A stretch of DNA of 64,000 nt from Variovorax atrisoli 110B (GTDB taxonomy: Bacteria; Pseudomonadota; Gammaproteobacteria; Burkholderiales; Burkholderiaceae_C), in assembly GCF_000382045.1 (NCBI RefSeq), contig NZ_KB907456.1, positions 305,314-369,313 of the forward strand, in the 5' to 3' direction. Position 1 is the stretch's first letter, and every line of letters begins with the position of its first letter. The notes beneath the pieces were generated by a model. That model ran no database searches and had not been told where the DNA came from. It saw only the letters and a list, made by a program, of their open reading frames with translations. A program made the translations under genes and the position numbers. Below, one piece after another: positions 36,144 to 46,349 of the stretch.

Positions 36144-36628
36144 CCGCCTGGCGCACCGTGGCCCACTTCGTCGCGCATCCGCCGCCCGAGGAGTGGCGTG
36201 ACGATCTTGCGCGCCGTATCGGTCGCCGCCCGCGCCGCGTGGGCGTGTGGACCGAGCTGGCGATGTACGGCGCACGCTGCTGCCTCGACGCCGCCGGCGA
36301 AGCCTCGCTGCCGGCCGGTGCGCGTATCCGCGTCTCCAGCCAGCGCGGCGCATGGGGCGCCACGCACGTGGGGCTGGCCCAGCTCGATGCCGGTCTGCCG
36401 ATGCCCTTCACCTTCATGCAGAGCCAGCCGGCGCTGATGCTGGCGGAGGTCGGCCGATGCCTGGATTGGCAGGGCGACGCGAGCTTTGCGCTGTGCCGCG
36501 ATCCGGCCCGCGTGCTGCAGCTCGCGAAGCTGGGGGCGCCGCGCGAGGGGCTGCTGTTCGGCATCGTGGAGGAAGAGCGAAACGCAGAACCCGCGCGCTC
36601 GGAGTGGTGGCGGCTGGTGCCGGCCTGA
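36140..36628 (+). CDS. Short ketosynthase-like protein (Ketoacyl-synt_2-like)
   Basis: 162 residues. A segment from RRVGVWTELAMYGARC through RIRVSSQRGAWGATHVGLAQL to PMPFTFMQSQPALMLAEVGRCL resembles the N-terminal Ketoacyl-synt_2 domain found in aryl-polyene and flexirubin clusters. There a short KS-like protein may assist a full ketosynthase. No catalytic Cys context is visible. ATG at 36140 overlaps the previous stop. It ends four bases before the convergent HD-domain gene with no terminator in between. The domain call is by eye and only moderately sure. Confidence 0.6.
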   Translation: MTAWRTVAHFVAHPPPEEWRDDLARRIGRRPRRVGVWTELAMYGARCCLDAAGEASLPAGARIRVSSQRGAWGATHVGLAQLDAGLPMPFTFMQSQPALMLAEVGRCLDWQGDASFALCRDPARVLQLAKLGAPREGLLFGIVEEERNAEPARSEWWRLVPA

Positions 36629-36632
36629 AGCC

Positions 36633-37253
36633 TCAGCCCGAGATCGATCGCTTCAGGTTGGCGCGTGCCTGCGCTTCCAGCAGCGCGTGCATGCGCGCCG
36701 TGGCGTAGATGGCCTTGCGGTCCAGGAAGCGCTGCAGGATCGCGCGCCGGCGGGGCAGCCGCACTTCATCGGGAACGAAGGCGTACTCCGCCTGCACCTG
36801 ACGCTCGTACTCGTCGAAGCGCGGCCGTTCGGCGCCGAGGATCGACAGGTCGATGTCGATCAGCAGCTCCGCATCGCGGCCCTCGGGCACGGCGTCGTGG
36901 CGCGTCGCCATCACCAGGGCATGCACGCGTCCAGCTGCATCGCTGTCGGCTCCGGCGTCGAGCAGCGCCTCGCGCGCCCAGTCCGCGCTGCGCGCTTCGT
37001 TGTCGTGCGCGTGCACGTCGTAGATCGCGTCGTGGAACCACAGCGCGAGCGCGACTTCGCCCGGGTGCTCGGCCAGCGCCTTCTCTCGTTCGAACCAGGC
37101 CAGGCATTCGCCCAGGTGCTGCATCGTGTGGTAGTGGCGCTGCGGCTCGGCGTAGCGGCGCTGGAGTTCGTCGCACAGGGCGTCGTCGGGCGAAGCGACG
37201 CCCAGCGCATGCCATGCGGAGCTCCAGTTCGCGCGCAGCGCCTCGGGCGTCAT
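36633..37253 (-). CDS. HD-domain phosphohydrolase-like protein
   Basis: 206 residues. His and Asp metal ligands appear in YHTMQHLGECLAWF and LALWFHDAIYDVHAHDNE, with a later LVMATRHD and LLIDIDLSILG. This resembles the small predicted metal-dependent HD phosphohydrolases of unknown substrate. The start at 37253 overlaps the stop of the lytic transglycosylase gene by four bases, so it is the last gene of that minus-strand set. Confidence 0.82.
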   Translation of the reverse strand: MTPEALRANWSSAWHALGVASPDDALCDELQRRYAEPQRHYHTMQHLGECLAWFEREKALAEHPGEVALALWFHDAIYDVHAHDNEARSADWAREALLDAGADSDAAGRVHALVMATRHDAVPEGRDAELLIDIDLSILGAERPRFDEYERQVQAEYAFVPDEVRLPRRRAILQRFLDRKAIYATARMHALLEAQARANLKRSISG

Positions 37254-38374
37254 CGGGCGGCCTGTTGCTGCTGCTCCATCGCCGCCTTGACCTCCTGCCC
37301 CAGGTCGAGCACGGACATGGCGTAGTAGCTGCTCCAGTTGTAGCGCGTGATCACGTAGAAGTTGCGCGTGCCGGCCACGTAGGTCGGCGGCATGTCCAGG
37401 CCGTTCTGCAGTTCGACCAGTGCGAACAGGCCCTTGTGGTTGATGCCATCGCCCTCGGGCACCGCGCCGGCGGCCACGAAGCTGTCGGCGCTGAAGGTCG
37501 GCAGGATGTCGGGCGCCAGCAGCAGCGCCTTCTGCAGCCGCGCTTCTTCGAAGTGCACGGGATAGATGGCCGGCACGCCCGGCTGCCAGCCGAAGGCCTT
37601 GAAGTAGTTGGCGACCGAGCCGATCACGTCGGCCGGGTTGTTGACGAGGTCGATGCGGCCGTCGCCATCGAAGTCGACCGCGTACTTGGCGATGCTGCTG
37701 GGCATGAACTGCGGCATGCCCATGGCACCGGCGTAGCTGCCCACGGGCACCAGCGGGTCTTCGGCGGTGCGGCTCTCGGTGCTCAGGAAGCTTTCGAGTT
37801 CGCCGCGGAAGAAGGCGCGGCGGTCGGCCGCGCGCGGATGGGCGTCGGGGAAGTCGAAGGAGAGGGTGGCCAGCGCGTCGATCACGCGGAAGTTGCCCAT
37901 GTTGCGGCCGTAGATGGTCTCCACGCCGATGATGCCGACGACGATCTCCGGCGGCACTCCATACGCCTGCTCGGCGCGCGCCAGCGTGTCGGCATTGGCG
38001 CGCCAGAAGCGCACGCCGGCGGCGATGCGCACCGGGTCGATGAAGCGGCCGCGGTAGGTCTGCCAGTTCTTCACCGTGCCCACCGGGCCCGGCAGCATCA
38101 GCCGCGGCACGTTGGGCAGGAAGCGCGCGCTGCCGATGGTGGCGCGCACCCATTCGCGGTCGAGGTCGCGGCGTTGGGCGACATCGTCGGCGAACTGCAT
38201 CGCGTCGTCGCGCGTGGCGTAGGGCGTGCTCCCGCGCACCGCGCTGGTGGCTCCGCTGCGGCCATTGGCGGACTTCTGGGCCAGGGCGCCGGTCGACCAT
38301 GCGAGGCTGCAGGCGGCAAGAAGGGCTGCAGCCGCCGTGGCGGTGCGCGAAGGCTTGGTAAGAAGTAATCGCAT
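37250..38374 (-). CDS. Lytic murein transglycosylase B-type
   Basis: 374 residues with a signal peptide containing an LLAAC lipobox-like sequence near residue 21, so it is exported and possibly a lipoprotein. The catalytic Glu lies in IIGVETIYGRNMG (about 140-152). SYAGAMGMPQFMPSSIAKYAVDFDGDG..DL is the MltB/SltB hallmark. It cleaves peptidoglycan glycan strands with 1,6-anhydro product formation. The long reading frame further upstream is a different, out-of-place extension. The downstream HD gene overlaps its end. Confidence 0.9.
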   Translation of the reverse strand: MRLLLTKPSRTATAAAALLAACSLAWSTGALAQKSANGRSGATSAVRGSTPYATRDDAMQFADDVAQRRDLDREWVRATIGSARFLPNVPRLMLPGPVGTVKNWQTYRGRFIDPVRIAAGVRFWRANADTLARAEQAYGVPPEIVVGIIGVETIYGRNMGNFRVIDALATLSFDFPDAHPRAADRRAFFRGELESFLSTESRTAEDPLVPVGSYAGAMGMPQFMPSSIAKYAVDFDGDGRIDLVNNPADVIGSVANYFKAFGWQPGVPAIYPVHFEEARLQKALLLAPDILPTFSADSFVAAGAVPEGDGINHKGLFALVELQNGLDMPPTYVAGTRNFYVITRYNWSSYYAMSVLDLGQEVKAAMEQQQQAAR

Positions 38375-38427
38375 GGACCGATTGTGCCGTCCGCCCGCTC
38401 GGGCCTTCGTCAGCGACACATGTGGTT

Positions 38428-40464
38428 TCAGCCCCTTGCGGGACCGGCGCTCGGCCAGACCAGGTGGCGGAACTCGGCGCGCAGGGCCGAAAGCGAGGCA
38501 GATTGCGACTGCGGCGCGGCCGGCGCATAGCGCTGCGCCTCGAGCTTGAGCAGCCAGTCCCGCACCGATTGCGCGGCGGGGCCGAAGCGCGCGTCGGCGG
38601 CCTGCGCCATCTGCCGGGGCGGTGCGGTGTCGGGCAGCTTCAGCCCGGCCTTGGCCAGGCGCGCGCGGGCCTGGCCCAGCAGGCGCAGCCACGGATCGTG
38701 CCGGCTTCGCTCCCACAGCGTCCAGCCGGCGCCGCCCAGGCTCGCGGCGACCAGCAGGTACAGCAGCACGTAGCCCAGGTCCTCGATGCTTGGCGCGTCG
38801 AAGCCGAGGTTCTTCAGCAGGTCGAGCTGGCGGCTCTGGGTGTAGTTGAGCACCCACTGGTTCCAGCCGTTGTTCACAGCCTCCCAGACGGCGCGCAGGT
38901 TCTGCGCGAGCGTGGGGCTCATCGAACCGATCGCGCCCGCGATCAGGCCGGGCTGCGGCGTGAGGCGCTGGAACTGGCCGATGCGCCCCGGCGCGACGGA
39001 GCCGGTCGGGTCCACGCGCATCCAGCCGGTGCCTTCCTGCCAGACCTCGGCCCAGGCGTGGGCGTCGCTCTGGCGCACGACCCAGTAGTTGTCGACGTTG
39101 TTGAGCTCGCCGCCCTGGTAGCCGGTGACGATGCGCGACGGGATGCCCAGGTTGCGCATCAGCACCACGAAGGCCGAGGCGATGTGCTCGCAGAAGCCTT
39201 CCTTGCGGTCGAACCAGAATTCGTCGGCGGTGTCGTTGCCGTAGACGCCCGGCTCCAGCGTGTAGCTGTAGCCTCCGGTGCGAAGGCGGCGCAGCGCGGC
39301 CTGCACGAAGGCCTGTGTGTCGGCCTGGGCCAGCGCGGGTTCTACGCGCATCTCGGCGGCAAGGGCGGCCGTGCGCGGGTTGGTGCCGGGCGGCAGCGCG
39401 AGGTAGGCCTGCAGCTGGCCGCCGGTGCGCTTGAGCGGGCCGCTCTGGAACTGCGTGTAGCTCTCGGCGCTGTAGCGCACGAGGTCGTTGATGGGGCGGC
39501 TGGCGAACCACTGCAGGTCGGGCGTGCCGCTGACCTCGAAGCCGGGCACCTCGGGCGGTCGCTGGGCGACGTCGAGCGTCAGCAGCCAGGGGCGGTTGCT
39601 GGCTTCGAGCGTCACTTCGTAGCGCACGGGCGAGCCGCTCACGCGCAGGTTGGAAGCCCACTGCGAGCCGCGCGCCCAGGAGGGCAGCGCGGTCCACTCG
39701 CGGCCGTCGAACTGCGCCAGCACCGGTCCGCGGAAGTACATCTGGCTCTGCGCCGGCGTGCGGCCTTCCTCGAACTTGATGCGCGCGGCGATGCGGTCGT
39801 CGAGCGCCAGTTCGGCGATGGTTCCCACGCGCATGGTGTTCGACAGGCCGCTGCGGCCCATCATCGCGTCGCTGGGCGTGCCCCACAGCGGCGCGAAGCG
39901 CGGGAACAGCAGGAACAGCGCTAGCATGATCGGCGCGCCTGCCAGCGCCATCCACCCGGCGGTGCGCGCGGCCTGCATCAGCGGCGGCCGGCCCACCGGC
40001 ATGTGCGCGTTCACCAGCGCCGTCAGCAGGCCCAGCAGCGCCAGCAGCATGGTGAAGGCCGTCAGCAGCGACTGCGAATAGAAGAAGTTCGTGAGCATCG
40101 TGAAGAAGCCCAGGAAGAAGACGACGAAGGCGTCGCGCCGCGCGCGCAGCTCCAGCGTCTTGAGCGCGAGCAGGCTCACGATCAGCGTGACGCCCGCGTC
40201 GCGGCCCAGCAGCGTGCGGTGGGTGGCGTAGGTGGCGGCCAGGATCAGCGCGAGCAGGCCGAGCCGCCACCACCTGCTGGGAAGCGGCCGCGCCTGCACG
40301 GCGAGCGAGGCGCGCCACAGCAGCACCATCGCGGTGATGGCCGAGCACCACCACGGCAGGTTCTCGATCTGCGGCAGCAGGATCAGGCCGATCACGCAGA
40401 GAAGGAAAAGCGTGTCCCGCGCGTCGCGGGGCAGGGCGGCGAGCTCGCGCATCACTCGGTTCAT
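38428..40464 (-). CDS. TgpA-type transglutaminase membrane protein (DUF3488)
   Basis: 678 residues. The N-terminal half holds a cluster of membrane helices (TgpA_N/DUF3488). The periplasmic transglutaminase-like core has the triad Cys in EGFCEHIASAF, His in SDAHAWAEVW and Asp in GWMRVDPTG. One more helix (YVLLYLLVAASLGGAGWTLW) and a DUF4129-like tail follow. Function in the cell is unsettled; the Pseudomonas homologue is important for growth. It is the third gene of the set moxR-DUF58-tgpA, a standard grouping, with 13 bp to the DUF58 gene. Confidence 0.9.
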   Translation of the reverse strand: MNRVMRELAALPRDARDTLFLLCVIGLILLPQIENLPWWCSAITAMVLLWRASLAVQARPLPSRWWRLGLLALILAATYATHRTLLGRDAGVTLIVSLLALKTLELRARRDAFVVFFLGFFTMLTNFFYSQSLLTAFTMLLALLGLLTALVNAHMPVGRPPLMQAARTAGWMALAGAPIMLALFLLFPRFAPLWGTPSDAMMGRSGLSNTMRVGTIAELALDDRIAARIKFEEGRTPAQSQMYFRGPVLAQFDGREWTALPSWARGSQWASNLRVSGSPVRYEVTLEASNRPWLLTLDVAQRPPEVPGFEVSGTPDLQWFASRPINDLVRYSAESYTQFQSGPLKRTGGQLQAYLALPPGTNPRTAALAAEMRVEPALAQADTQAFVQAALRRLRTGGYSYTLEPGVYGNDTADEFWFDRKEGFCEHIASAFVVLMRNLGIPSRIVTGYQGGELNNVDNYWVVRQSDAHAWAEVWQEGTGWMRVDPTGSVAPGRIGQFQRLTPQPGLIAGAIGSMSPTLAQNLRAVWEAVNNGWNQWVLNYTQSRQLDLLKNLGFDAPSIEDLGYVLLYLLVAASLGGAGWTLWERSRHDPWLRLLGQARARLAKAGLKLPDTAPPRQMAQAADARFGPAAQSVRDWLLKLEAQRYAPAAPQSQSASLSALRAEFRHLVWPSAGPARG

Positions 40465-40477
40465 GCAGCGCTCCGGT

Positions 40478-41451
40478 TCAGCACAGCGCCAGGGCCTCGA
40501 GGCAGGCCCGGCGGTGGGCTTCGCCCTGGGAGGGCTTCACGACCCGGCCGGCCACCCGCAGGCCGTAGTCGACGCCCAGCCTGTCGGCCATCAGCACCCA
40601 GGCGCAGAGGCGAGACAGGCGGCTCTCCGTGTCGGGCAGGCCTGTGGCCTGCGCGTCGAGCCAGAGCTCCTCGCGCTGGGTCTGCTGGGTGTCGCGGCTG
40701 ACGAGGTCTTCGGAGCCGGTCGCCTGCGCGCGCGCGGCCTTCTTCCAGACCACGAGCTTGAGCGGGTCGCCGCGGCGGTAGGCGCGCACGCCGTCGTATT
40801 CGCCGGCGTTGTGGGCGCGCATCGAGGCGCTCAGCGCAGCCGGCCCGGAAAGCGGCTCGCCCGGCGGCAGCGGCGGCGGATGGGCTTCGGGCGTCGGATA
40901 GACCAGCATCTGCGCAGCCGGCCGCCAGACCGTCCAGACGCGGAAGGTGCCGAGCGGAAAGCGCGTCTCGGCCGTGAGCGGCGGCACCGGGTGCAGTCCG
41001 CGCCGCTCGGGCTGGAAGGCGATCTCCACGGTGCAGGTGCCTTCGGCAGGCACGTCGGTCCAGGCCCATTGGCCGCTGCCGCGCACCGCCATGCCGATGC
41101 CGTAGCGCACGCGGCGCCGGGTGTTGTGCAGCACCACCCGGAAGGCGGCGGCCGCGCCCGCGTAGTGCGGATCGGGCTGCACCATGTGCATCGCCAGCCC
41201 GCGCAAGGTGCCGTGGCACACGTGCATGCCCACGGCCACGCTGCCGGCGAGCAGGAAGGTGAGCAGGTAGCCCAGGTTGAGCTGGTAGTTGATCGAGGCG
41301 ATCAGCAGGACCAGCAGCGTCGCGCCCAGCGTCCAGCCGGCCCGCGTGGGCAGGATGTAGACGTTGCGCTGGGTGAGTTCCAGCGTGTCGGACGGCGCAC
41401 GGCGCGAAAGGAACCAGCCGTCGATGCGCGAGCGTAGGACGCCCAGAGGGT

Positions 41452-41455
<4 letters not shown>
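40478..41455 (-). CDS. DUF58 protein
   Basis: 325 residues with two N-terminal membrane helices (WTLGATLLVLLIASINYQ and LLTFLLAGSVAVGMHV), then a DUF58 domain whose core reads YDGVRAYRRGDPLKLVVWKKAAR. The family is linked with MoxR ATPases and transglutaminases and is thought to be a von-Willebrand-like partner of MoxR. GTG at 41455 overlaps the moxR stop (GTGA) and is preferred over the longer frame, which would add a 72-residue Arg/Ala-rich antisense-like sequence. Confidence 0.88.
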
Positions 41456-42390
<935 letters not shown>

Positions 42391-42452
42391 ACGATACCGT
42401 AAGACCTGCCGGCCCCATGCCGCGTGAGGTCTAGACGTGGCGATAGAGACAC

Positions 42453-43406
42453 ATGGGCAAGACAGGCTACTTCACACACCGGGACTTCTGGAAGCACGAC
42501 ATGGGCGGAGGGCATCCCGAGTGCCCCGGCCGACTGGATGCCATCGAGGACCGCCTGCTGCTCACCGGCGTGGGCGACGCGCTGGAGCACCGCGATGTGC
42601 CGCTGGCCACGCTGGAGCAGCTCACGCGGGCGCACAGCACCGAGCACGTCGAGCACCTGGAGTCGCTGCACCAGCGCCTGGTGGCCGACGAGCCCGCCGG
42701 CGGTCCGGACCATGCGCAGATCGACCCCGACACCACGCTCACCCGCTACACCCTGCTGGCCGCGCGCCGCGCCGCCGGTGCCGCGATCGCCGCCACCGAC
42801 GCCGTGATAGCCGGCGACCTGGAAAACGCCTTCTGCTCGGTGCGCCCGCCCGGCCACCATGCCTGCCGGGAGCAGGCGATGGGCTTCTGCTTCTTCAACA
42901 ACGTGGCCATCGCCGCGCGGCACGCCGTCGAGGTGCACGGCATCGAACGCGTGGCCATCGTCGATTTCGACGTGCACCACGGCAACGGCACCGAGGACAT
43001 CCTTTCCAACGACCCGCGCGTGCTGATGGTGGGCTTCTTCCAGCATCCGTTCTACCCGTACAGCGGCACCAGCCATCCGGCACCGAACATGCTCAACCTG
43101 CCGATACCGGCGTACACCCGGGGCATGGACGTGCGCGAGATGATCGAGGCCACCTGGATGCCGCGGCTGGAGGAGTTCAGGCCGCAGATGATCTTCGTGA
43201 GCGCCGGCTTCGACGCGCACCGCGAGGACGACCTGGGCCAGCTCGGCCTCAACGAGAACGACTTCGCCTGGATCACCGGGCGCATCCACGATGTTGCGAA
43301 GCGCCACGCCAAGGGCCGTATCGTCTCGATGCTCGAAGGCGGCTACAACCTCGACGCACTGGCGCGCAGCGTGGAAGCCCACATCCGCGTGCTGGCTTCC
43401 CTGTGA
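42453..43406 (+). CDS. Histone-deacetylase-family deacetylase
   Basis: 317-residue zinc amidohydrolase of the HDAC/acetoin-utilisation superfamily. The His pair is in VRPPGHHACREQAMGFCFFNN, zinc ligands in VDFDVHHGNGTED and SAGFDAHRED, and the catalytic Tyr in EGGYNLDAL. It is different from the two acetylpolyamine-type paralogues at 48717 and 52393, being closer to class II HDAC-like bacterial proteins. Substrate unknown. The MscS gene follows after 48 bp on the same strand. Confidence 0.9.
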   Translation: MGKTGYFTHRDFWKHDMGGGHPECPGRLDAIEDRLLLTGVGDALEHRDVPLATLEQLTRAHSTEHVEHLESLHQRLVADEPAGGPDHAQIDPDTTLTRYTLLAARRAAGAAIAATDAVIAGDLENAFCSVRPPGHHACREQAMGFCFFNNVAIAARHAVEVHGIERVAIVDFDVHHGNGTEDILSNDPRVLMVGFFQHPFYPYSGTSHPAPNMLNLPIPAYTRGMDVREMIEATWMPRLEEFRPQMIFVSAGFDAHREDDLGQLGLNENDFAWITGRIHDVAKRHAKGRIVSMLEGGYNLDALARSVEAHIRVLASL

Positions 43407-43454
43407 TGTGACGCAGCGGACACGGCGGCCGCCGCCGATGTCCTTTTCCGACAG

Positions 43455-44738
43455 ATGAACTTCAACGATTTCCTCCAACGACTCAACCAGGTCGACGCGC
43501 GCGGCCTGGGTATCGAGCTGATCGCGCTGGTGGCCTGCGTGGCGCTGGCCTGGGCCATCTGCAAGTGGTTCGGCCGCGACCAGCCCAAAGACTCGATCTG
43601 GTTCGGCGAGAGCACCTTCGACGGCCTGCTGTTCCCGCTGCTGGCGCTGGTGTTCACCGACCTGGCCCGTCGCTTGGCGCTCGACTTCCAGACCGTGCTG
43701 GTGCTGCGCATCGCGGTGCCGGTGTTCCTTTCGCTGGCGGTCATCCGCCTCTTCGCGCGGGTGCTGCGGGCGGTGTTCCCGGCCTCCAACCTCGTCAGGC
43801 TGGTCGAGCGCACGATCTCGTGGCTCGCCTGGATCGCGGCGGTGCTCTGGATCGTGGGGCTGCTGCCGCCGGTGCTGGCCGAGCTCGACGACATCACGCT
43901 CGCCTTCGGCAAGACGCGCGTGAGCCTTCAGACTATCTTCCAGGGCGTGCTGTCGGCGGGCGTGGTGCTGATGATCTCGCTGTGGATCTCCAGCACCATC
44001 GAGAAGCGCATCCTGCGCGAAGCGGTCTCCGACCTGTCGATGCGCAAGGTGGCCTCGAACGCGGTGCGCGCCTTCCTGCTGCTGGTGGGCCTGCTGTTCG
44101 CGCTCTCGGCGGTGGGCGTGGACCTGACGGCGCTCTCGGTGTTGGGCGGCGCGCTCGGCGTGGGCCTGGGCTTCGGCCTGCAGAAGCTCGCGGCCAACTA
44201 CGTGAGCGGCTTCGTCATCCTGCTGGAGCGTTCGATCCGCATCGGCGACAACGTCAAGGTCGACACCTTCGAGGGCCGCATCACCGACATCAAGACCCGC
44301 TACACCCTCATCCGCGCGGGCAACGGGCGCGAGGCGATCGTGCCGAACGAATCGCTCATCACCAGCCGGGTCGAGAACCTCTCTCTGGCCGACCGCAAGT
44401 TCAACATCACGACCACCATCGTGGTCGGCTACGACAGCGACGTGGCGCAGGTGCAGTCCATCCTCTGCGAAGCCGCCAAGGCCCAGCCGCGCGTGATGAC
44501 CGACCCGGCGCCGGTCGCCTTCCTCATGAACTTCGCGCCCGACGGGCTGGAGTTCACGCTCAACTTCTGGGTGACCGACCCCGACAAGGGCAAGGACAAC
44601 CTGCGCTCGGCGATCAACATCGCGATCCTCGACGGGCTGCGCGGGGCGGGGATCGACATTCCTTATCCGCAGCGGGTGGTGCGGGTGGAGTCGCTGCCCG
44701 CCGGGGCGACCCCTGTAGGCGAGGGCGCGGAAAAATAG
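43455..44738 (+). CDS. MscS-family mechanosensitive channel
   Basis: 427 residues with about five membrane helices. The pore helix and first beta region read LGGALGVGLGFGLQKLAANY followed by SGFVILLERSIRIGD, the MscS signature, and a C-terminal cytoplasmic vestibule domain follows. It would release solutes on osmotic down-shock. It is larger than E. coli MscS (286) because of extra N-terminal helices. The gene converges on the SnoaL-like gene. Confidence 0.9.
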   Translation: MNFNDFLQRLNQVDARGLGIELIALVACVALAWAICKWFGRDQPKDSIWFGESTFDGLLFPLLALVFTDLARRLALDFQTVLVLRIAVPVFLSLAVIRLFARVLRAVFPASNLVRLVERTISWLAWIAAVLWIVGLLPPVLAELDDITLAFGKTRVSLQTIFQGVLSAGVVLMISLWISSTIEKRILREAVSDLSMRKVASNAVRAFLLLVGLLFALSAVGVDLTALSVLGGALGVGLGFGLQKLAANYVSGFVILLERSIRIGDNVKVDTFEGRITDIKTRYTLIRAGNGREAIVPNESLITSRVENLSLADRKFNITTTIVVGYDSDVAQVQSILCEAAKAQPRVMTDPAPVAFLMNFAPDGLEFTLNFWVTDPDKGKDNLRSAINIAILDGLRGAGIDIPYPQRVVRVESLPAGATPVGEGAEK

Positions 44739-44769
44739 GTTCTCCGGGCTTCGCGCTGTCGGATATCGG

Positions 44770-45252
44770 CTATCGCGCGCTGGACGCCGAGGGCCCAGGG
44801 CGCACGACAATGCCCAGTGCGAGCCACGCCTCCTGCGCATCCACCACATCCCAGTGCTCGACCAATAGCCCGTCTTGCAGGCGATAGCGATCCGCCGTCG
44901 AGAAATGCAGCGCCTTGCCGGTGGGCGGCACGCCGAAGAAGACACCGGTGTGCGTTGCCTCCCACCGAGTCATCGCCATGAGGCCTTCGTCTTCGACCAT
45001 GACCTCCTGGCGCACCGGCCTGAGGTCGGGCAAGCCGACGTAGAAGGTTTTCACGAATTCCTTGTATGCGGGCCGTACATCGACGTGCGGTCCACCGCCC
45101 GATCGGGCCGCCTCCAGCAGAGGACGGACATTGGGGCTGTGGCTCGAGAACTCCGGATGCATGTGTTCGTCGACGGCCGTTAGGTCGTGCCGGTCGTAGA
45201 GCCGGCTGCGAAAGTCCAGAAAGCGTTCCCTGGTGCGGGCTGTGGAGGTCAT
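44770..45252 (-). CDS. SnoaL-like ester cyclase family protein
   Basis: 160 residues, an alpha+beta-barrel NTF2-like fold. YDRHDLTAVDEHMHPEF, FVKTFYVGLPDLRPVRQEVMVEDEGLMAMTRWEATHTG and the tail DGLLVEHWDVVDAQEAW are SnoaL-like/ester-cyclase features. The actual substrate cannot be read from sequence. It is divergent from the HTH regulator at 45351 (98-bp spacer), which probably controls it. Confidence 0.85.
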   Translation of the reverse strand: MTSTARTRERFLDFRSRLYDRHDLTAVDEHMHPEFSSHSPNVRPLLEAARSGGGPHVDVRPAYKEFVKTFYVGLPDLRPVRQEVMVEDEGLMAMTRWEATHTGVFFGVPPTGKALHFSTADRYRLQDGLLVEHWDVVDAQEAWLALGIVVRPGPSASSAR

Positions 45253-45350
45253 CGGGTGTTCTCGTCGGTTGAAAAACCCAGCGTAGAGCGCCTAATATCC
45301 CTCGACAAGACAGGAAGTTATCCAGGTATCGGAACCACCAGCCTCGCGCA

Positions 45351-46220
45351 ATGAGCCATCCGTCCAGTCCCCAGGCGCGTGCCGAAGTGGCAGCGTTCCT
45401 GCGCAGCCGCCGCGAGCGGCTGAAGCCCGAGGAAGTCGGTCTCCCCACGACGGCGAGGCGGCGCACGCCGGGCCTGCGACGCGAGGAGGTCTGCCATCTC
45501 GCGGGCGTCGGCCTCGCCTGGTACACGTGGCTGGAGCAGGCGCGCGAGATCGAGGTGTCGGCGCATTTCCTCGACCGCATTGCCCAGGCGCTGAAGCTCG
45601 ATGCAACCGAGCGCGCGCACCTTTTCACGCTGGCACACAACCGTCCGCCGCCGATCGTCCCGGGTCCCTCGCTGGCGGTCACGCCGCACCTGCGCCGCAT
45701 GCTCGATGCGGTCACCGGGCCCGCCTACCTTGCCACCGCATCGATGCACGTGATTGCCTGGAACGACGCGCTCTCGGCTGTGTTCGGCGACCTCTCGACC
45801 ATCGCACCTGAAGACAGGAACATGCTGTGGCTGGTGTTCGCGAGCCCGGCGCATCGCGCGGCGATACCACAGTGGGAGACCGATGCACGCGCGATGCTCG
45901 CGCGCTTTCGTGTCGAATTCGGCCGGCATCGCGACGACCCGGCCTTCCTGACATTGATCGAGCGCTTGCAGATCGCCAGCCCGGAGTTCAGGCAGTGGTG
46001 GCCTGACCATGACGTCAGCATGCGCACCGACCGGACCAAGCGCTTCGAGGTGCGCGGCGTCGGACGGATGGAATTGGAGCAAAGCTCCTTCATGGTCGAG
46101 GAGTCGCCAGACATGCGGCTTGTCGTCTACACGCCGGTCGATGCACCGAGCATCCGGAAGCTGAGGCTGCTGGAGCGCCGCAGGACCGAGGCACGGCATC
46201 CAGGCTCGGCTGGACGCTAG
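45351..46220 (+). CDS. HTH regulator with MmyB-like ligand-binding domain
   Basis: 289 residues. The N-terminal XRE-type helix-turn-helix reads RRTPGLRREEVCHLAGVGLAWYTWLEQAREI, followed by a PAS-like MmyB domain (MHVIAWNDALSAVFGD ... NMLWLVF). These regulators usually control a divergent neighbour, here the SnoaL-like gene. No signal for its ligand. Confidence 0.88.
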   Translation: MSHPSSPQARAEVAAFLRSRRERLKPEEVGLPTTARRRTPGLRREEVCHLAGVGLAWYTWLEQAREIEVSAHFLDRIAQALKLDATERAHLFTLAHNRPPPIVPGPSLAVTPHLRRMLDAVTGPAYLATASMHVIAWNDALSAVFGDLSTIAPEDRNMLWLVFASPAHRAAIPQWETDARAMLARFRVEFGRHRDDPAFLTLIERLQIASPEFRQWWPDHDVSMRTDRTKRFEVRGVGRMELEQSSFMVEESPDMRLVVYTPVDAPSIRKLRLLERRRTEARHPGSAGR

Positions 46221-46349
46221 CGACCGGTCATCCTGCACGAAGTATGGGCGGGCTCGAAGCCGGCCTGCTCATCGAGCGTCGGCAGCGGTCGGCAAACGAG
46301 AGCGCGGTTCCGACCGGCGCGCGCCGACGCGCGATCAACGGCATCGCAG

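Noticed and set aside
37250..40354. 1034-codon minus-strand frame ending in the lytic transglycosylase
   Set aside because: The portion before residue M of the transglycosylase is a shadow of the transglutaminase gene; the true signal peptide starts at 38374.
46221..46349. Possible gene remnant or attachment site between the HTH regulator and the PLP enzyme
   Set aside because: A short minus-strand peptide can be read here but nothing identifies it, and there are no flanking repeats, tRNA or integrase.
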